A stretch of DNA of 64,000 nt from Bacillota bacterium. GTDB lineage: Bacteria; Bacillota; Clostridia; Acetivibrionales; DSM-1351. Position 1 is the first letter of the stretch. Each line of letters starts with the position of its first letter. The stretch is from NCBI GenBank assembly GCA_023415305.1, contig JAEZKZ010000030.1, forward strand, positions 1 through 64,000. Direction: 5' to 3'. Below, piece by piece: positions 35,997 through 45,579 of this stretch. A program made the translations under genes and the position numbers. The notes beneath the pieces were generated by a model. It had not been told where the DNA came from and did no database searches. It saw only the letters and a list, made by a program, of their open reading frames with translations.

Positions 35997-37346
35997 ATGA
36001 AGATTACAATTACCGGTACCGGATATGTAGGATTAGTAACAGGTGTTTGTCTGGCGGAGATAGGACATCATATAACATGCTTGGATATAGATCAGATTCG
36101 GATTAAAAAGCTTCAAGATAATATAATTCCAATATTTGAGCCTGGGCTTGAGGAATTATTTTCAAAGAATAGAGAAAGGCTTAAATTTACAACTGATTTC
36201 AAAGCTACATATTGCGAAAGTGATGTAGTATTTATTTGTGTTGGAACACCTGAGAAAAAAGATGGCTCTGCCAATCTAAAGTATGTGTATGAAGCGGTTC
36301 AAAACGTAGTAGAGTGTGCACAAAAAGACTGCATAATAGTAATAAAATCAACCGTCCCAATTGGGACAGGAGATAAAATAGAAGAGCTAATCAAGCAAAA
36401 GCTCAATACCACTTCAATTAGTATTGAGGTAGCCAGTAATCCCGAATTCCTTTCGCAGGGTACGGCAATAGCGGATACAATGAATGCTTCAAGAATCGTC
36501 CTGGGTGTTAGGAACAAGGAAACAGCTCAGGTGCTTAATAAAATTTATGAGGGCTTTAATCAGAATTACGTTATTACCGACAGAAGAAGTGCTGAAATGA
36601 TAAAATACGCATCAAATGACTTTTTGGCGCTTAAGATATCCTATATAAATGAAATTGCTAACTTGTGTGACATGACTGGAGCAAATGTTGACGATGTTGC
36701 ACAGGGCATGGGTTTCGATCCGAGGATTGGCAACCGCTTCCTGAAAGCAGGAATAGGTTATGGCGGCTCATGCTTTCCCAAAGATACAAAGGCATTACAT
36801 TGGCTGGCTAACTTTAATGATTGTGAATTAAAGACTATTAAGGCTGCAATAGATGTTAATGAAAACCAAAAGATTAAGCTTATAAAAAAAGCCAGAAAAT
36901 ACTATGATAGTTTTCGCGGCTTAACAGTAGCAATCCTTGGATTAACTTTTAAACCCGGTACAGATGATCTTCGTGAAGCACCGTCTTTACAGAATATACC
37001 TATCCTTCTGGAGGACGGAGCAAACATAAAAGCTTGGGATCCTATTGGAATGGAAAACTTCAAGAAAATCTATCCCAATGAAATAAAGTACTTTAACTCC
37101 GTTGAAGAGACAATTAAAGATGCTGATTTATGCTTGATACTCACTGAATGGCAGGAGATAGTCAATTTCAATCTTGAAAAATTTCCTTTACTCATGCGCA
37201 ATCCTATTGTTTTGGATGGAAGAAATTGTTTTGACCTTAAAGCAGTGGCAGGTAAGAATTTCGTTTATGAATCTATTGGCAGAAAGGTTTTAAATTCTAG
37301 CCTTGATGTGGAAGAGGGGATTTATAAAAGTGAAAGGGTTGGATAG
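35997..37346 (+). CDS. UDP-glucose/GDP-mannose dehydrogenase family
   Basis: 449 residues. The N-terminal Rossmann motif is I-T-G-T-G-Y-V-G-L-V-T-G, followed by I-F-E-P-G-L-E-E-L. The catalytic cysteine lies in G-I-G-Y-G-G-S-C-F-P-K-D. The C-terminal domain carries G-L-T-F-K-P-G-T-D-D-L-R-E-A-P-S. This NAD-dependent four-electron oxidation makes a nucleotide-uronic acid. UDP-glucuronate is most likely given the similarity to TuaD/Ugd enzymes, but the substrate is not proven. The polymer is therefore probably acidic. GGAGGGG precedes the ATG. Confidence 0.93.
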   Translation: MKITITGTGYVGLVTGVCLAEIGHHITCLDIDQIRIKKLQDNIIPIFEPGLEELFSKNRERLKFTTDFKATYCESDVVFICVGTPEKKDGSANLKYVYEAVQNVVECAQKDCIIVIKSTVPIGTGDKIEELIKQKLNTTSISIEVASNPEFLSQGTAIADTMNASRIVLGVRNKETAQVLNKIYEGFNQNYVITDRRSAEMIKYASNDFLALKISYINEIANLCDMTGANVDDVAQGMGFDPRIGNRFLKAGIGYGGSCFPKDTKALHWLANFNDCELKTIKAAIDVNENQKIKLIKKARKYYDSFRGLTVAILGLTFKPGTDDLREAPSLQNIPILLEDGANIKAWDPIGMENFKKIYPNEIKYFNSVEETIKDADLCLILTEWQEIVNFNLEKFPLLMRNPIVLDGRNCFDLKAVAGKNFVYESIGRKVLNSSLDVEEGIYKSERVG

Positions 37347-38382
37347 CAAATTAAATATACAGCACAATGAGGATTTGGATTTTTTAAAGGGTATTGGAAT
37401 ATGCATGGTTGTCTTGGGACACTGCATAACATCAGCTCTAGAGGCAAATAACTATATACTCCACACTATTAAGGAGATAATATATACCTTCCATATGCCT
37501 ATATTTTTTATAGTTTCGGGATATATACAGGGATTGCGAACTTATGATATCAGAAGATTTAAAAAATTCGGCTTTAGCCAGACCAGAAAATACCTGCTTC
37601 CATACTTTGTATGGTCGCTGACCTTATACCTGTTCTATTACTTGCTGAAAACTGTAAACTCCGACATAATTCCAGAAAAGTTAACCTTGAATCCTATTGG
37701 TGTATTCAGGGATATTTTTTTATTCAAGGTGCTGACAGGCAATGTATTGTGGTTTGTTTATATCTTGTTTATTGTCACCGTTGTATCCTATCTGGTACAT
37801 AGTTTTATGAGTAATAAATATATAAATCTGATATTTTTACTGGCTGTTTTAATTGGAGGGTTTTTGGCAAATAACTTTATCAGCAATCAGCTTTTTGTAC
37901 CAAAAAGATTCCTGGTGGTATGGATATATTACGAAATAGGTGTATTTATTGCAAGATATATCAGGAATATAGAGTTCAGAGCTAATCCGCTTCTGAATTG
38001 CGTACTGGTAGTTTTATATGCCATAGCATTTAAGTTTTACACCACATCATACGGCTTTATCGGAAACAGCTTAAAAGTATTTTGTGCTTTAACAGCCGTA
38101 TTTGTTTTATACAGTCTATCAAAATATAAGAACAATGTTGTATACAGAATATTAAACTATCTGGGTAAAAGAACTGCAGCAATATATTATATGCATAATC
38201 CCTATATTGTTCTGATTTCGGTAACTGCAATGACAGGATATGCGAATCTTAACTTTGTGCCTGCAATTGTAATAGCATTTTCTCTCGGTCTTTTTATACC
38301 TTTAATCCTTCAAGAGTTGTTGTTTAATAAAGTAAATCTGCTTAAAGGTGTATTTTTCGGAGATAGGATTTGGGCAAAATAA
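37330..38382 (+). CDS. Acyltransferase family 3 membrane protein
   Basis: 350 residues from GTG at 37330, which has GAGGGGA upstream; the frame also has TTG/ATG at 37303/37306 without a binding site. It overlaps the dehydrogenase by 17 bp. About ten hydrophobic helices are present. The N-terminus has L-D-F-L-K-G-I-G-I-C-M-V-V-L-G-H, the usual acyltransferase-3 start with the conserved histidine, then F-H-M-P-I-F-F-I-V-S-G. It probably O-acetylates (or otherwise acylates) polysaccharide sugars at the membrane. Confidence 0.88.
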   Translation: MKGLDSKLNIQHNEDLDFLKGIGICMVVLGHCITSALEANNYILHTIKEIIYTFHMPIFFIVSGYIQGLRTYDIRRFKKFGFSQTRKYLLPYFVWSLTLYLFYYLLKTVNSDIIPEKLTLNPIGVFRDIFLFKVLTGNVLWFVYILFIVTVVSYLVHSFMSNKYINLIFLLAVLIGGFLANNFISNQLFVPKRFLVVWIYYEIGVFIARYIRNIEFRANPLLNCVLVVLYAIAFKFYTTSYGFIGNSLKVFCALTAVFVLYSLSKYKNNVVYRILNYLGKRTAAIYYMHNPYIVLISVTAMTGYANLNFVPAIVIAFSLGLFIPLILQELLFNKVNLLKGVFFGDRIWAK

Positions 38383-38403
38383 ATAATTTAGTGGGAGCTT
38401 TAT

Positions 38404-39975
38404 GTGAATAAAAAACTTTTATCAGCAGCACTGGTTGTAACAGTAATATCATCTGTGGGTAAGATACTGGGATTAGTAAGGGAAAGCGCTCTGGCTTCTT
38501 ACTTTGGAATGAGCAGGGATACTGACGCATTTAAAATCGCTTTTTCTATTCCCGATATACTGGTATCCATACTGTGTGTTTCCATATTGCAGGTATTTGT
38601 TCCGATATATACAGATATCCTGAAAGAAAAAAAACCCGAAAGAACAAAGAAATTTCTAGATACCATATATACATTTGTCGGATTGGCTGCCATAGTAATG
38701 GCTTCTTTAGGGATTATATTCTGCAGACAGTTAATAAATGTCATTGCTCCGGGTTTTGAATCGGAAACCATAAATAAAACAGTGATTTTGGCCTTTATTA
38801 TCTTACCCGGCACATTTTTTTATGTCATGGGCAATCTTACTGCCAGCTATTTGCAAATTCACGGACGGTTTATAGTCTCTTCGCTGATATGGTTCTCTTA
38901 CAATGTCTGTATTATTGTTTCACTGGTTTTCTTCAGCGGGTTTGGTATAAAATGTGTTGCAGCCGGAGCCTTGGTAGGGCTGGTGGGAATGCTGCTTATA
39001 CAGCTGCCGTCACTAAAGAAAGAAGGTTTCTCATATAACTTTAGTTTGGATTTCAGGGATAAAGGTCTTAGGCAAATTGGAATTTCTATAGTACCTGTAG
39101 TAATTGCATCGGCATTTAGTCAAATATATAACATAATAAACAGGATGATGGCATCAGGGCTGGACGCAGGAAGCATAAGTGCCATGGATTTTGCGTATAA
39201 GGTAGCAATGCTTGTATACGGTGTTTTTGTAGTATCCTTAGTAACTGTAATTTACCCTTCAATGGCCGACAAAAGCGACAATTCAGAGGAGTTTAAAAAG
39301 AATATTTCCAGTAATCTTTCTATAGGAGGAATAATTGTATTACCTCTGGTAACACTGGTTTATATTTTAAGAGTTCCTGTAATTCGGGTTTTGTTCCAGA
39401 GAGGCTCCTTTTCGGAAGCCGATACTGCAATCACAGCGGGAATACTTGGGTTTACGGTATTTGGAATTGTCGGGATTACTTATAGAGAAATCTTAAATAG
39501 AGCCTTCTATTCTTTAAAAGACACGAAAACACCAATGATAAACGGGATTATTGCAATAACTTTAAATATTATACTTAACCTTAGTTTGGTACGAGCAATG
39601 GGAATAAACGGTCTGGCTCTTGGTACGGCAATTTCGAGTTTTATCAGTGCGGGAATGTTATTTCTCAGATTAAATAATAAAATTGGGGGAATTAAGCAGG
39701 GGGTAATTAGCGATTGTTTTATAAAGCCACTGTTTGCATCTATGATAATGGGGGCAGTTATTCTTCTGAGTGACAGCTTCCTAAAGAGCTTCATAAATAC
39801 TCAGGAGGGACTTGTAATTTCGTTGATAAGGATGAGTTTGTATTCCATGTTTGGTGTATTGGTTTATATATTTGTGATTTTACAGTTTAATATTGCAGAG
39901 GTAAATTTGTTTAAGGAAAAGCTTTTAACTAAGCTGAATAATAAAGGCTATCTATTAGGAGTAAAAAATGATTGA
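38404..39975 (+). CDS. MurJ/MviN-family lipid-linked oligosaccharide flippase
   Basis: 523 residues starting at GTG after GTGGGAG, with 13-14 predicted membrane helices. It begins with the MurJ-like G-K-I-L-G-L-V-R-E-S-A-L-A-S-Y-F-G and contains D-T-D-A-F-K-I-A-F-S-I-P-D. MurJ flips lipid II; inside a polysaccharide operon it probably replaces Wzx and flips the lipid-linked repeat unit. Its end overlaps the next gene by 8 bp. Confidence 0.9.
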   Translation: MNKKLLSAALVVTVISSVGKILGLVRESALASYFGMSRDTDAFKIAFSIPDILVSILCVSILQVFVPIYTDILKEKKPERTKKFLDTIYTFVGLAAIVMASLGIIFCRQLINVIAPGFESETINKTVILAFIILPGTFFYVMGNLTASYLQIHGRFIVSSLIWFSYNVCIIVSLVFFSGFGIKCVAAGALVGLVGMLLIQLPSLKKEGFSYNFSLDFRDKGLRQIGISIVPVVIASAFSQIYNIINRMMASGLDAGSISAMDFAYKVAMLVYGVFVVSLVTVIYPSMADKSDNSEEFKKNISSNLSIGGIIVLPLVTLVYILRVPVIRVLFQRGSFSEADTAITAGILGFTVFGIVGITYREILNRAFYSLKDTKTPMINGIIAITLNIILNLSLVRAMGINGLALGTAISSFISAGMLFLRLNNKIGGIKQGVISDCFIKPLFASMIMGAVILLSDSFLKSFINTQEGLVISLIRMSLYSMFGVLVYIFVILQFNIAEVNLFKEKLLTKLNNKGYLLGVKND

Positions 39976-40996
39976 AAAAGAACAAAGAAAAGCTGTAAGC
40001 GTCATTATACCAATGTTTAATGCAGAAAAATACTTGGATAAATGTGTGATATGTTTGAATAATCAGAGCTACAAAGACTTTGAAGTTATATTTGTCAATG
40101 ATGGATCAACTGACGGCACGCTTAGCTTAATCATATCCAAATCTCACAAGTTCGAATTCTCTTATAAGCTGATATCAACAGAGAATAAAGGTGTTGCTTC
40201 TGCAAGAAATACCGGGCTCGAAGCTGCTGAAGGTGAGTACATCGTATTTATTGATGCTGATGATTACCTAGAGCAGGATTATCTCAAAGATATGTATACC
40301 AGCATACTACTGAATAATGCCGAGTGTGCTGTTTGCGGTTGGAAAAAGGTGAATGAACAGCAAGATATTTTAAGTGTGTCATATATACCGGAAAACAGGT
40401 ATATAAACAAAAGTGATAAAAAGACTGTTCTGGAACAAATGGAAGTCGGCAGATTTGATCCGCAGATATGGTGTACCATGCTGAAAAGGGATATGTTGAC
40501 CCATAACCAGATAAGATTTACTGATGGATGCAGATATGGAGAGGACAGTGAGTTTATTCAAAAAGCACTTTTATATAGCCAAAGTGCTGTACATACAGGA
40601 ACCAGAGGGTACTACTATGTAGTCAGAAGTTCATCCTGCAATAAAAAGAAGGTTGGGTTACAAAGGCTTGATAGTTTGCATGCTTTCAAAAGACTTTTGT
40701 CATACATCAATGAAAAAGGGATAATATTTGATGACAGAATCCTCACTAAAATGTATACCCGAAAGATATTGTATTTGGTTAAGTGCTTTATCAAAGAACA
40801 GGATGCCGGGTTGTATTATCAATTAATAAATGATGATGCTAACAGACAAATAATTTTTAGAGAGTTGAGTTCAACAACCTCAAAGAAACAAAAAATCAAC
40901 ATATTAATGCTTCTGAAATTCCCCAAAATATACTATTTCACATATAACATTCTGTACTCGGGGTATTTACATTTTTACATCAGAGCGGGGGCGTAA
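39968..40996 (+). CDS. Family 2 glycosyltransferase
   Basis: 342 residues. The N-terminal GT-A fold has V-S-V-I-I-P-M-F-N-A-E-K-Y-L, F-V-N-D-G-S-T-D-G-T and the metal-binding I-D-A-D-D-Y (DxD-type). It transfers a sugar from a nucleotide donor to the lipid-linked repeat unit on the cytoplasmic face. Donor and acceptor cannot be deduced. The ATG is preceded by TTAGGAG and overlaps the flippase stop. Confidence 0.92.
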   Translation: MIEKEQRKAVSVIIPMFNAEKYLDKCVICLNNQSYKDFEVIFVNDGSTDGTLSLIISKSHKFEFSYKLISTENKGVASARNTGLEAAEGEYIVFIDADDYLEQDYLKDMYTSILLNNAECAVCGWKKVNEQQDILSVSYIPENRYINKSDKKTVLEQMEVGRFDPQIWCTMLKRDMLTHNQIRFTDGCRYGEDSEFIQKALLYSQSAVHTGTRGYYYVVRSSSCNKKKVGLQRLDSLHAFKRLLSYINEKGIIFDDRILTKMYTRKILYLVKCFIKEQDAGLYYQLINDDANRQIIFRELSSTTSKKQKINILMLLKFPKIYYFTYNILYSGYLHFYIRAGA

Positions 40997-40998
40997 GT

Positions 40999-42132
40999 AT
41001 GAAAATTCTATTACTGAGAAATATGGGAGATCAGATAAATATACATAATTATAACGTTCAGGAAATAGGGTTGGCAAAAGCATTGGTAAAGAGAGGGCAC
41101 GAATGTGATATTGTACTTTACTCCTTGCACGATAAGTTCAGGACTGAAAAAGTATATATTGAAGATGATAAGTATATAACTCTTTATTGGGTCAAGGGAA
41201 TCAATATATACTATAACTCTATATTTCTTAAACTAATAAGAAATAAATTTTTTGATGATTATGATATTATCCAGACACATGAATATAATCAGTTGATGAC
41301 ATTTATTCTGCCGTATATTACAAAGAGCAAACTTGTAATATACCATGGACCTTATCAAGATATACGCAACAAGGCTATTCATGGATTATTTGACAGATTG
41401 TTTCTCTCCAGCATCCGGAAAAATTACCCCTACGTAATTGCAAAAAGTGTACTATCTCAAGAATATCTTCTGAACAAAGGCTTTAAAAAAGTTAATGTTC
41501 TTGGTGTTGGTCTTGACCAGAACAGGTTCAAAGCTACTCAGACATTAAACGGCAGTTTGAGCGAATTTTATTTAAAATGCCGAGGTAATTATCCGGTTCT
41601 GGTTTATGTCGGGTCTTTCTGCAGATGGAAAAACACCCCCTTCCTTTTAGACATTGCAAAAGAACTTAAAAAGAAACTGGATTTCAGACTTTTAATAATC
41701 AGTAATGGAGCGGGTGAATACAAAGATGAATTTTTTAATAAGGTTAAGGAACTACATTTGGAAAACAATATACATTACGTAGAGAAAGTGAACCAACAGG
41801 AAATCAGTAGTATATACACTAATTCTGATTTGCTTTTGCTGCCCTCGATATATGAAATATTCGGTATGGTATTGTTGGAAAGCTTGTACTTTGATTGTCC
41901 GATTTTAACCTCTTACAACGGGGGGGCTTCAGTATTACTGGATAAAGCTTATCCTGAAATGATAATGAAGAATTTTGATGCCGAGAAATGGGCGGACAGG
42001 GTTATTTATTTACTCAAAAATAAAGAAAAATATAAGCTCAGAGAGTATGTAAACTCTTATTTTACTTGGGAGAGTATAAGTGAACAATTTGAAAGTAGAT
42101 ATCTGGAAGTAATAGGATCCAATAATAAATAA
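40999..42132 (+). CDS. Family 4 (GT-B) glycosyltransferase
   Basis: 377 residues, starting 2 bp after the previous stop. The C-terminal half has the GT4 donor site: V-L-V-Y-V-G-S-F-C-R-W-K, then the E-x7-E region I-Y-E-I-F-G-M-V-L-L-E-S-L-Y. It is a retaining transferase, with substrate unknown. Confidence 0.9.
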   Translation: MKILLLRNMGDQINIHNYNVQEIGLAKALVKRGHECDIVLYSLHDKFRTEKVYIEDDKYITLYWVKGINIYYNSIFLKLIRNKFFDDYDIIQTHEYNQLMTFILPYITKSKLVIYHGPYQDIRNKAIHGLFDRLFLSSIRKNYPYVIAKSVLSQEYLLNKGFKKVNVLGVGLDQNRFKATQTLNGSLSEFYLKCRGNYPVLVYVGSFCRWKNTPFLLDIAKELKKKLDFRLLIISNGAGEYKDEFFNKVKELHLENNIHYVEKVNQQEISSIYTNSDLLLLPSIYEIFGMVLLESLYFDCPILTSYNGGASVLLDKAYPEMIMKNFDAEKWADRVIYLLKNKEKYKLREYVNSYFTWESISEQFESRYLEVIGSNNK

Positions 42133-42170
42133 AGGCTGCTTTTTAATAATTGGCTTACATCGGAGGAGAA

Positions 42171-43562
42171 ATGAGAAAAAAATTGCTAAGTATAGAAAAT
42201 TTGATTTTACTTGGAGTTTTCTTATCTCCATGTTCTGACTTGTTTGTGCTTAAGACGGTAATTTTTGATGTAAAAATACTTCAATTTCTTTGGAGTGTAG
42301 TTTTTGTATCAATATTAATCTGTAAGGCATCAATTAAGGATTTCAAAATAGGTGAGAGTTTAATCAGTAAAAAAGATCACATTATTTTTGTTTTATATAT
42401 TATTTCACTAGTTTTATCCTGCTTATTCTCCTTCAATTTTGGTCTTTCCTTTAAAGAGTTGTTACAGTATATCTACCTTTTTCTTATAATGTTAGTTATC
42501 TATAAATACTCAAATAATGAGGATATGTTTAATAAAATTATTCGTTCAATAATATTATGTAATATATTATTGGTCACTGTTTCGATAATCAGTTACTTAA
42601 ACGGAAAACTACTTATTCCATCCTTTATAATGTATCAGGACGGATCCTTGCAGGTGATTGACAGTGTATACAAGACCCAGGCACTCGTAGAATCAAATAG
42701 TATTATAAATAGGTTGGAAGGGGTTATGGGATTAGGGACTGTAGGAATTGCGAACTGTATCCTTATTCAATCCCTTTTTATAAATTACATGATAAGAAAA
42801 AGCTCCGGAAGAATGAAAACGTTCTATCTGGTTGTATTTGCTGCCAATGTTGTGGCGATGGGGCTAACATACTCCAGAGCTGCGTTAATAACCTTTATAG
42901 TAATCCATTTCATCTCTCTGCTTGGGAGTAATAGAAAAGTTAATTTTGCCCTTGCAATAATAGGTGTTTGTAGTATTCCTGTCGTACTATCCTTTTTTCC
43001 CAGTTTATATGAAAGGCTTTTGGAGGCATTTAATACTCAGGAGGGCTCAACAAAATATCACATAGTACAATGGATGGTTTCACTAAGAGAAGGGTATGAT
43101 CACATGGCAACCGGTATTGGTATAGGAAATGCTGCCTTTCAGCAGGATATGTACAGGGATATGTTCAGCTATCTATTCAGGAAGTTCGATTTGTACAACG
43201 TCAATGGATCCAATGTTCACAATTTTATATTGCAAATATGGGCCGAACAAGGCTTAACTGGGTTGGCTGCAAATGTGGCATTGATTTTCTATCCAATAGT
43301 AAATAACTTAAAATTCAAATATATAAGTAGAACTAAAGGTAAAAAAACCATAACGGATTATATTTTATTAGCGTATGCTGCAACACTATTTTATAACCTT
43401 ACCAATAATAACTTTTATATCGAGACATTCTGGATATTGGCGGGATTGGCATATGCCTCCATGAAATTCTATCCTGCTGATTTCAAGGAAGCAAAACTTA
43501 TTTCAGGGAGGGATTACTGTGAAGAAACTTATTTCAAAACTGATTTCAAAATTGAAAAATGA
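42171..43562 (+). CDS. Wzy/WaaL-like polysaccharide polymerase or ligase
   Basis: 463 residues from the ATG at 42171 with GGAGGAG upstream; the TTG at 42150 is not supported. There are about 11 membrane helices. A large loop includes G-L-T-Y-S-R-A-A-L-I-T-F, followed by G-I-G-I-G-N-A-A-F and N-V-H-N-F-I-L-Q-I-W-A-E-Q-G, the O-antigen-ligase (PF04932) signature. It most likely polymerises repeat units outside the membrane (Wzy role), since it is the only such gene in the operon. Confidence 0.85.
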   Translation: MRKKLLSIENLILLGVFLSPCSDLFVLKTVIFDVKILQFLWSVVFVSILICKASIKDFKIGESLISKKDHIIFVLYIISLVLSCLFSFNFGLSFKELLQYIYLFLIMLVIYKYSNNEDMFNKIIRSIILCNILLVTVSIISYLNGKLLIPSFIMYQDGSLQVIDSVYKTQALVESNSIINRLEGVMGLGTVGIANCILIQSLFINYMIRKSSGRMKTFYLVVFAANVVAMGLTYSRAALITFIVIHFISLLGSNRKVNFALAIIGVCSIPVVLSFFPSLYERLLEAFNTQEGSTKYHIVQWMVSLREGYDHMATGIGIGNAAFQQDMYRDMFSYLFRKFDLYNVNGSNVHNFILQIWAEQGLTGLAANVALIFYPIVNNLKFKYISRTKGKKTITDYILLAYAATLFYNLTNNNFYIETFWILAGLAYASMKFYPADFKEAKLISGRDYCEETYFKTDFKIEK

Positions 43563-44235
43563 AAATTATGAAATTGATCCTAATTTAAGTGTAATTGATA
43601 TAATGAACACCCTTGTAAACAGAGGCTTACAAGTATTGAGGGGACTAATTAAAAGAATTGGAGTGAAGCAATGTAAGGGGATTCTATTCTGCGGATCAAA
43701 AGTAAAACTAAAGTATAAAGGTAAGCTTTCTATCGGTAAAAATGTAATATTTGAAGATAACACCTGCATAAACTCATTAAGTAAGGCTGGAGTTAGGATT
43801 GGAAATAACGTATCTATTGGGAGAAATAGTATTATTGAGTGCACAGGCGTAGTAAGAGAACTGGGAGAGGAACTGATAATAGGTAATCATGTAGGTATAG
43901 CACCTAATGCCTTTATAGCTGTTAGAGGTAGGGTTGAAATCGGTGACAATACAATTATTGGACCGGGAGTTAGTATTCATGCCGAAAACCATATATTCAG
44001 CGATCAATATAAACCCATAAGACTACAAGGTTCCAGCAGAAAGGGAATAACTATTGGAAATGATTGTTGGATAGGATCAAAGGTGGTTATTTTAGATGGC
44101 GTGAAAATAGGAGATGGATGCATAATTGCAGCAGGAGCAGTAGTAAACAGCAATATTCCGGATTATGCTGTTGCAGGTGGAGTACCTGCTAAAATAATTA
44201 AATACAGAGGCACAATCGAGGCCCGGAAAGCATAA
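43519..44235 (+). CDS. Hexapeptide-repeat O-acetyltransferase
   Basis: 238 residues from GTG at 43519 after GGGAGGG, overlapping the polymerase gene by 44 bp. A left-handed beta-helix is evident from I-G-x-x-x-x-I repeats (I-G-N-N-V-S-I-G-R-N-S-I-I, I-G-D-N-T-I-I-G). The catalytic His region is H-A-E-N-H. The end, V-A-G-G-V-P-A-K-I-I-K-Y-R-G, is typical of the maltose/WbbJ acetyltransferase family. It likely acetylates a sugar of the repeat unit. Confidence 0.88.
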   Translation: MKKLISKLISKLKNENYEIDPNLSVIDIMNTLVNRGLQVLRGLIKRIGVKQCKGILFCGSKVKLKYKGKLSIGKNVIFEDNTCINSLSKAGVRIGNNVSIGRNSIIECTGVVRELGEELIIGNHVGIAPNAFIAVRGRVEIGDNTIIGPGVSIHAENHIFSDQYKPIRLQGSSRKGITIGNDCWIGSKVVILDGVKIGDGCIIAAGAVVNSNIPDYAVAGGVPAKIIKYRGTIEARKA

Positions 44236-44247
44236 GGTACACAGAGG

Positions 44248-45480
44248 ATGAAGATATTAGTAGTAAATAAATTCCTATACTATAAAGGCGGAAGTGAAAC
44301 ATATATGTTTCACTTGTTTGAATATATGAAAAAATCAGGCCATGAAATCGAGTATTTTGGTATGGAGGATTCAAGAAACGTTGTGGGGAACAGTGCCGGA
44401 GAAAATATATCCAATCTCGATTTCAACGGTAATATGCTAAAAAAAGCTTCATATCCGTTTAAAGTAATTTATTCACTTGAAGCGAGAAGTAAAATCGGTA
44501 AAGTAATTAAAACTTTCAAACCCGATATAGTACACTTAAATAACTACAACTTCCAGGTCACACCATCAATTATATATGAGATTAAGAAATATAATCTTCC
44601 TGTTGTTCAGACACTTCATGACCCCCAGTTGGTTTGTCCGTATCATCGTCTATATAACAATAAAAGACGGGAGTATTGTGAGAAATGCAGCGGAGGTAAA
44701 TTTGTAAAGTGTGTAACAGAAAGATGTATAGACAACTCAATGTTAAAAAGCATAGTAGGTGCACTGGAAAGCTATATCTACAGGCAGCTTGGAACATATA
44801 ACCACATAGATTACTTTATATCTCCAAGCCACTTCCTTAAAGAAAAAATCATTAGTATGAACTCGACCATTTCGAGAGAAAAAATCATTGTATTACATAA
44901 TTTCACAAACGGCTTTATTACAGAATATACTGCTATCAAGGAGCCTTATGTTTTATATTTTGGGAGAATCTCTGCAGCAAAAGGCATACAGACTTTAATA
45001 TCTGCCTGTAAAAACCTACCCCAGATAAAGTTCATATTTGTGGGATCAGGACAACTTGAAAATGAGTTATCGGGTATAAACAATGTTGAATTTCTGGGAT
45101 ATAAAACTGGTGAAGAGCTGAAAAATCTTATTAGCAAAGCTTTATTTTCAGTCTGTCCTTCGGAATGGTTTGAAAACTGCCCAATGTCTGTACTGGAATC
45201 ACAGATGTATGGAACTCCCGTTATTGGTTCCAATATCGGCGGGATTCCGGAATTGATAAAAAATAATTATGATGGTCTGTTATTTGCCTCGGGGGACTCA
45301 GAGGATTTGACAAGAAAAATAAAATACTTGTATGACAATGATGCAATTCTGAAAAGGTTTTCAGAAAACTGCATAAAGAAAGCGCGAGAGTTTTCCATAG
45401 AAAATTACAGCGATAAGCTAAAAAATATATACCATTTGGCAATCGAAAAACATTTATCGACTCAGAGGGTATCTGGCTGA
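44248..45480 (+). CDS. Family 4 glycosyltransferase
   Basis: 410 residues. The N-terminus K-F-L-Y-Y-K-G-G-S-E-T-Y is the usual GT4 glycine-rich loop. The C-terminal donor site has Y-F-G-R-I-S-A-A-K-G-I-Q-T-L and P-S-E-W-F-E-N-C-P-M-S-V-L-E-S. A cysteine-rich middle insertion (C-P-Y-H-R, C-E-K-C-S) suggests a metal site seen in some related transferases. Substrates are unknown. Confidence 0.9.
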   Translation: MKILVVNKFLYYKGGSETYMFHLFEYMKKSGHEIEYFGMEDSRNVVGNSAGENISNLDFNGNMLKKASYPFKVIYSLEARSKIGKVIKTFKPDIVHLNNYNFQVTPSIIYEIKKYNLPVVQTLHDPQLVCPYHRLYNNKRREYCEKCSGGKFVKCVTERCIDNSMLKSIVGALESYIYRQLGTYNHIDYFISPSHFLKEKIISMNSTISREKIIVLHNFTNGFITEYTAIKEPYVLYFGRISAAKGIQTLISACKNLPQIKFIFVGSGQLENELSGINNVEFLGYKTGEELKNLISKALFSVCPSEWFENCPMSVLESQMYGTPVIGSNIGGIPELIKNNYDGLLFASGDSEDLTRKIKYLYDNDAILKRFSENCIKKAREFSIENYSDKLKNIYHLAIEKHLSTQRVSG

Positions 45481-45579
45481 CTCAGAGAATTTGTGCCGCA
45501 GAAAGCCGAGTTATGTATCTGTCCTAATATACTTTTGATTGAAATAAACTCAAGAATTTATTGCAGGGGAGAGGAATCA

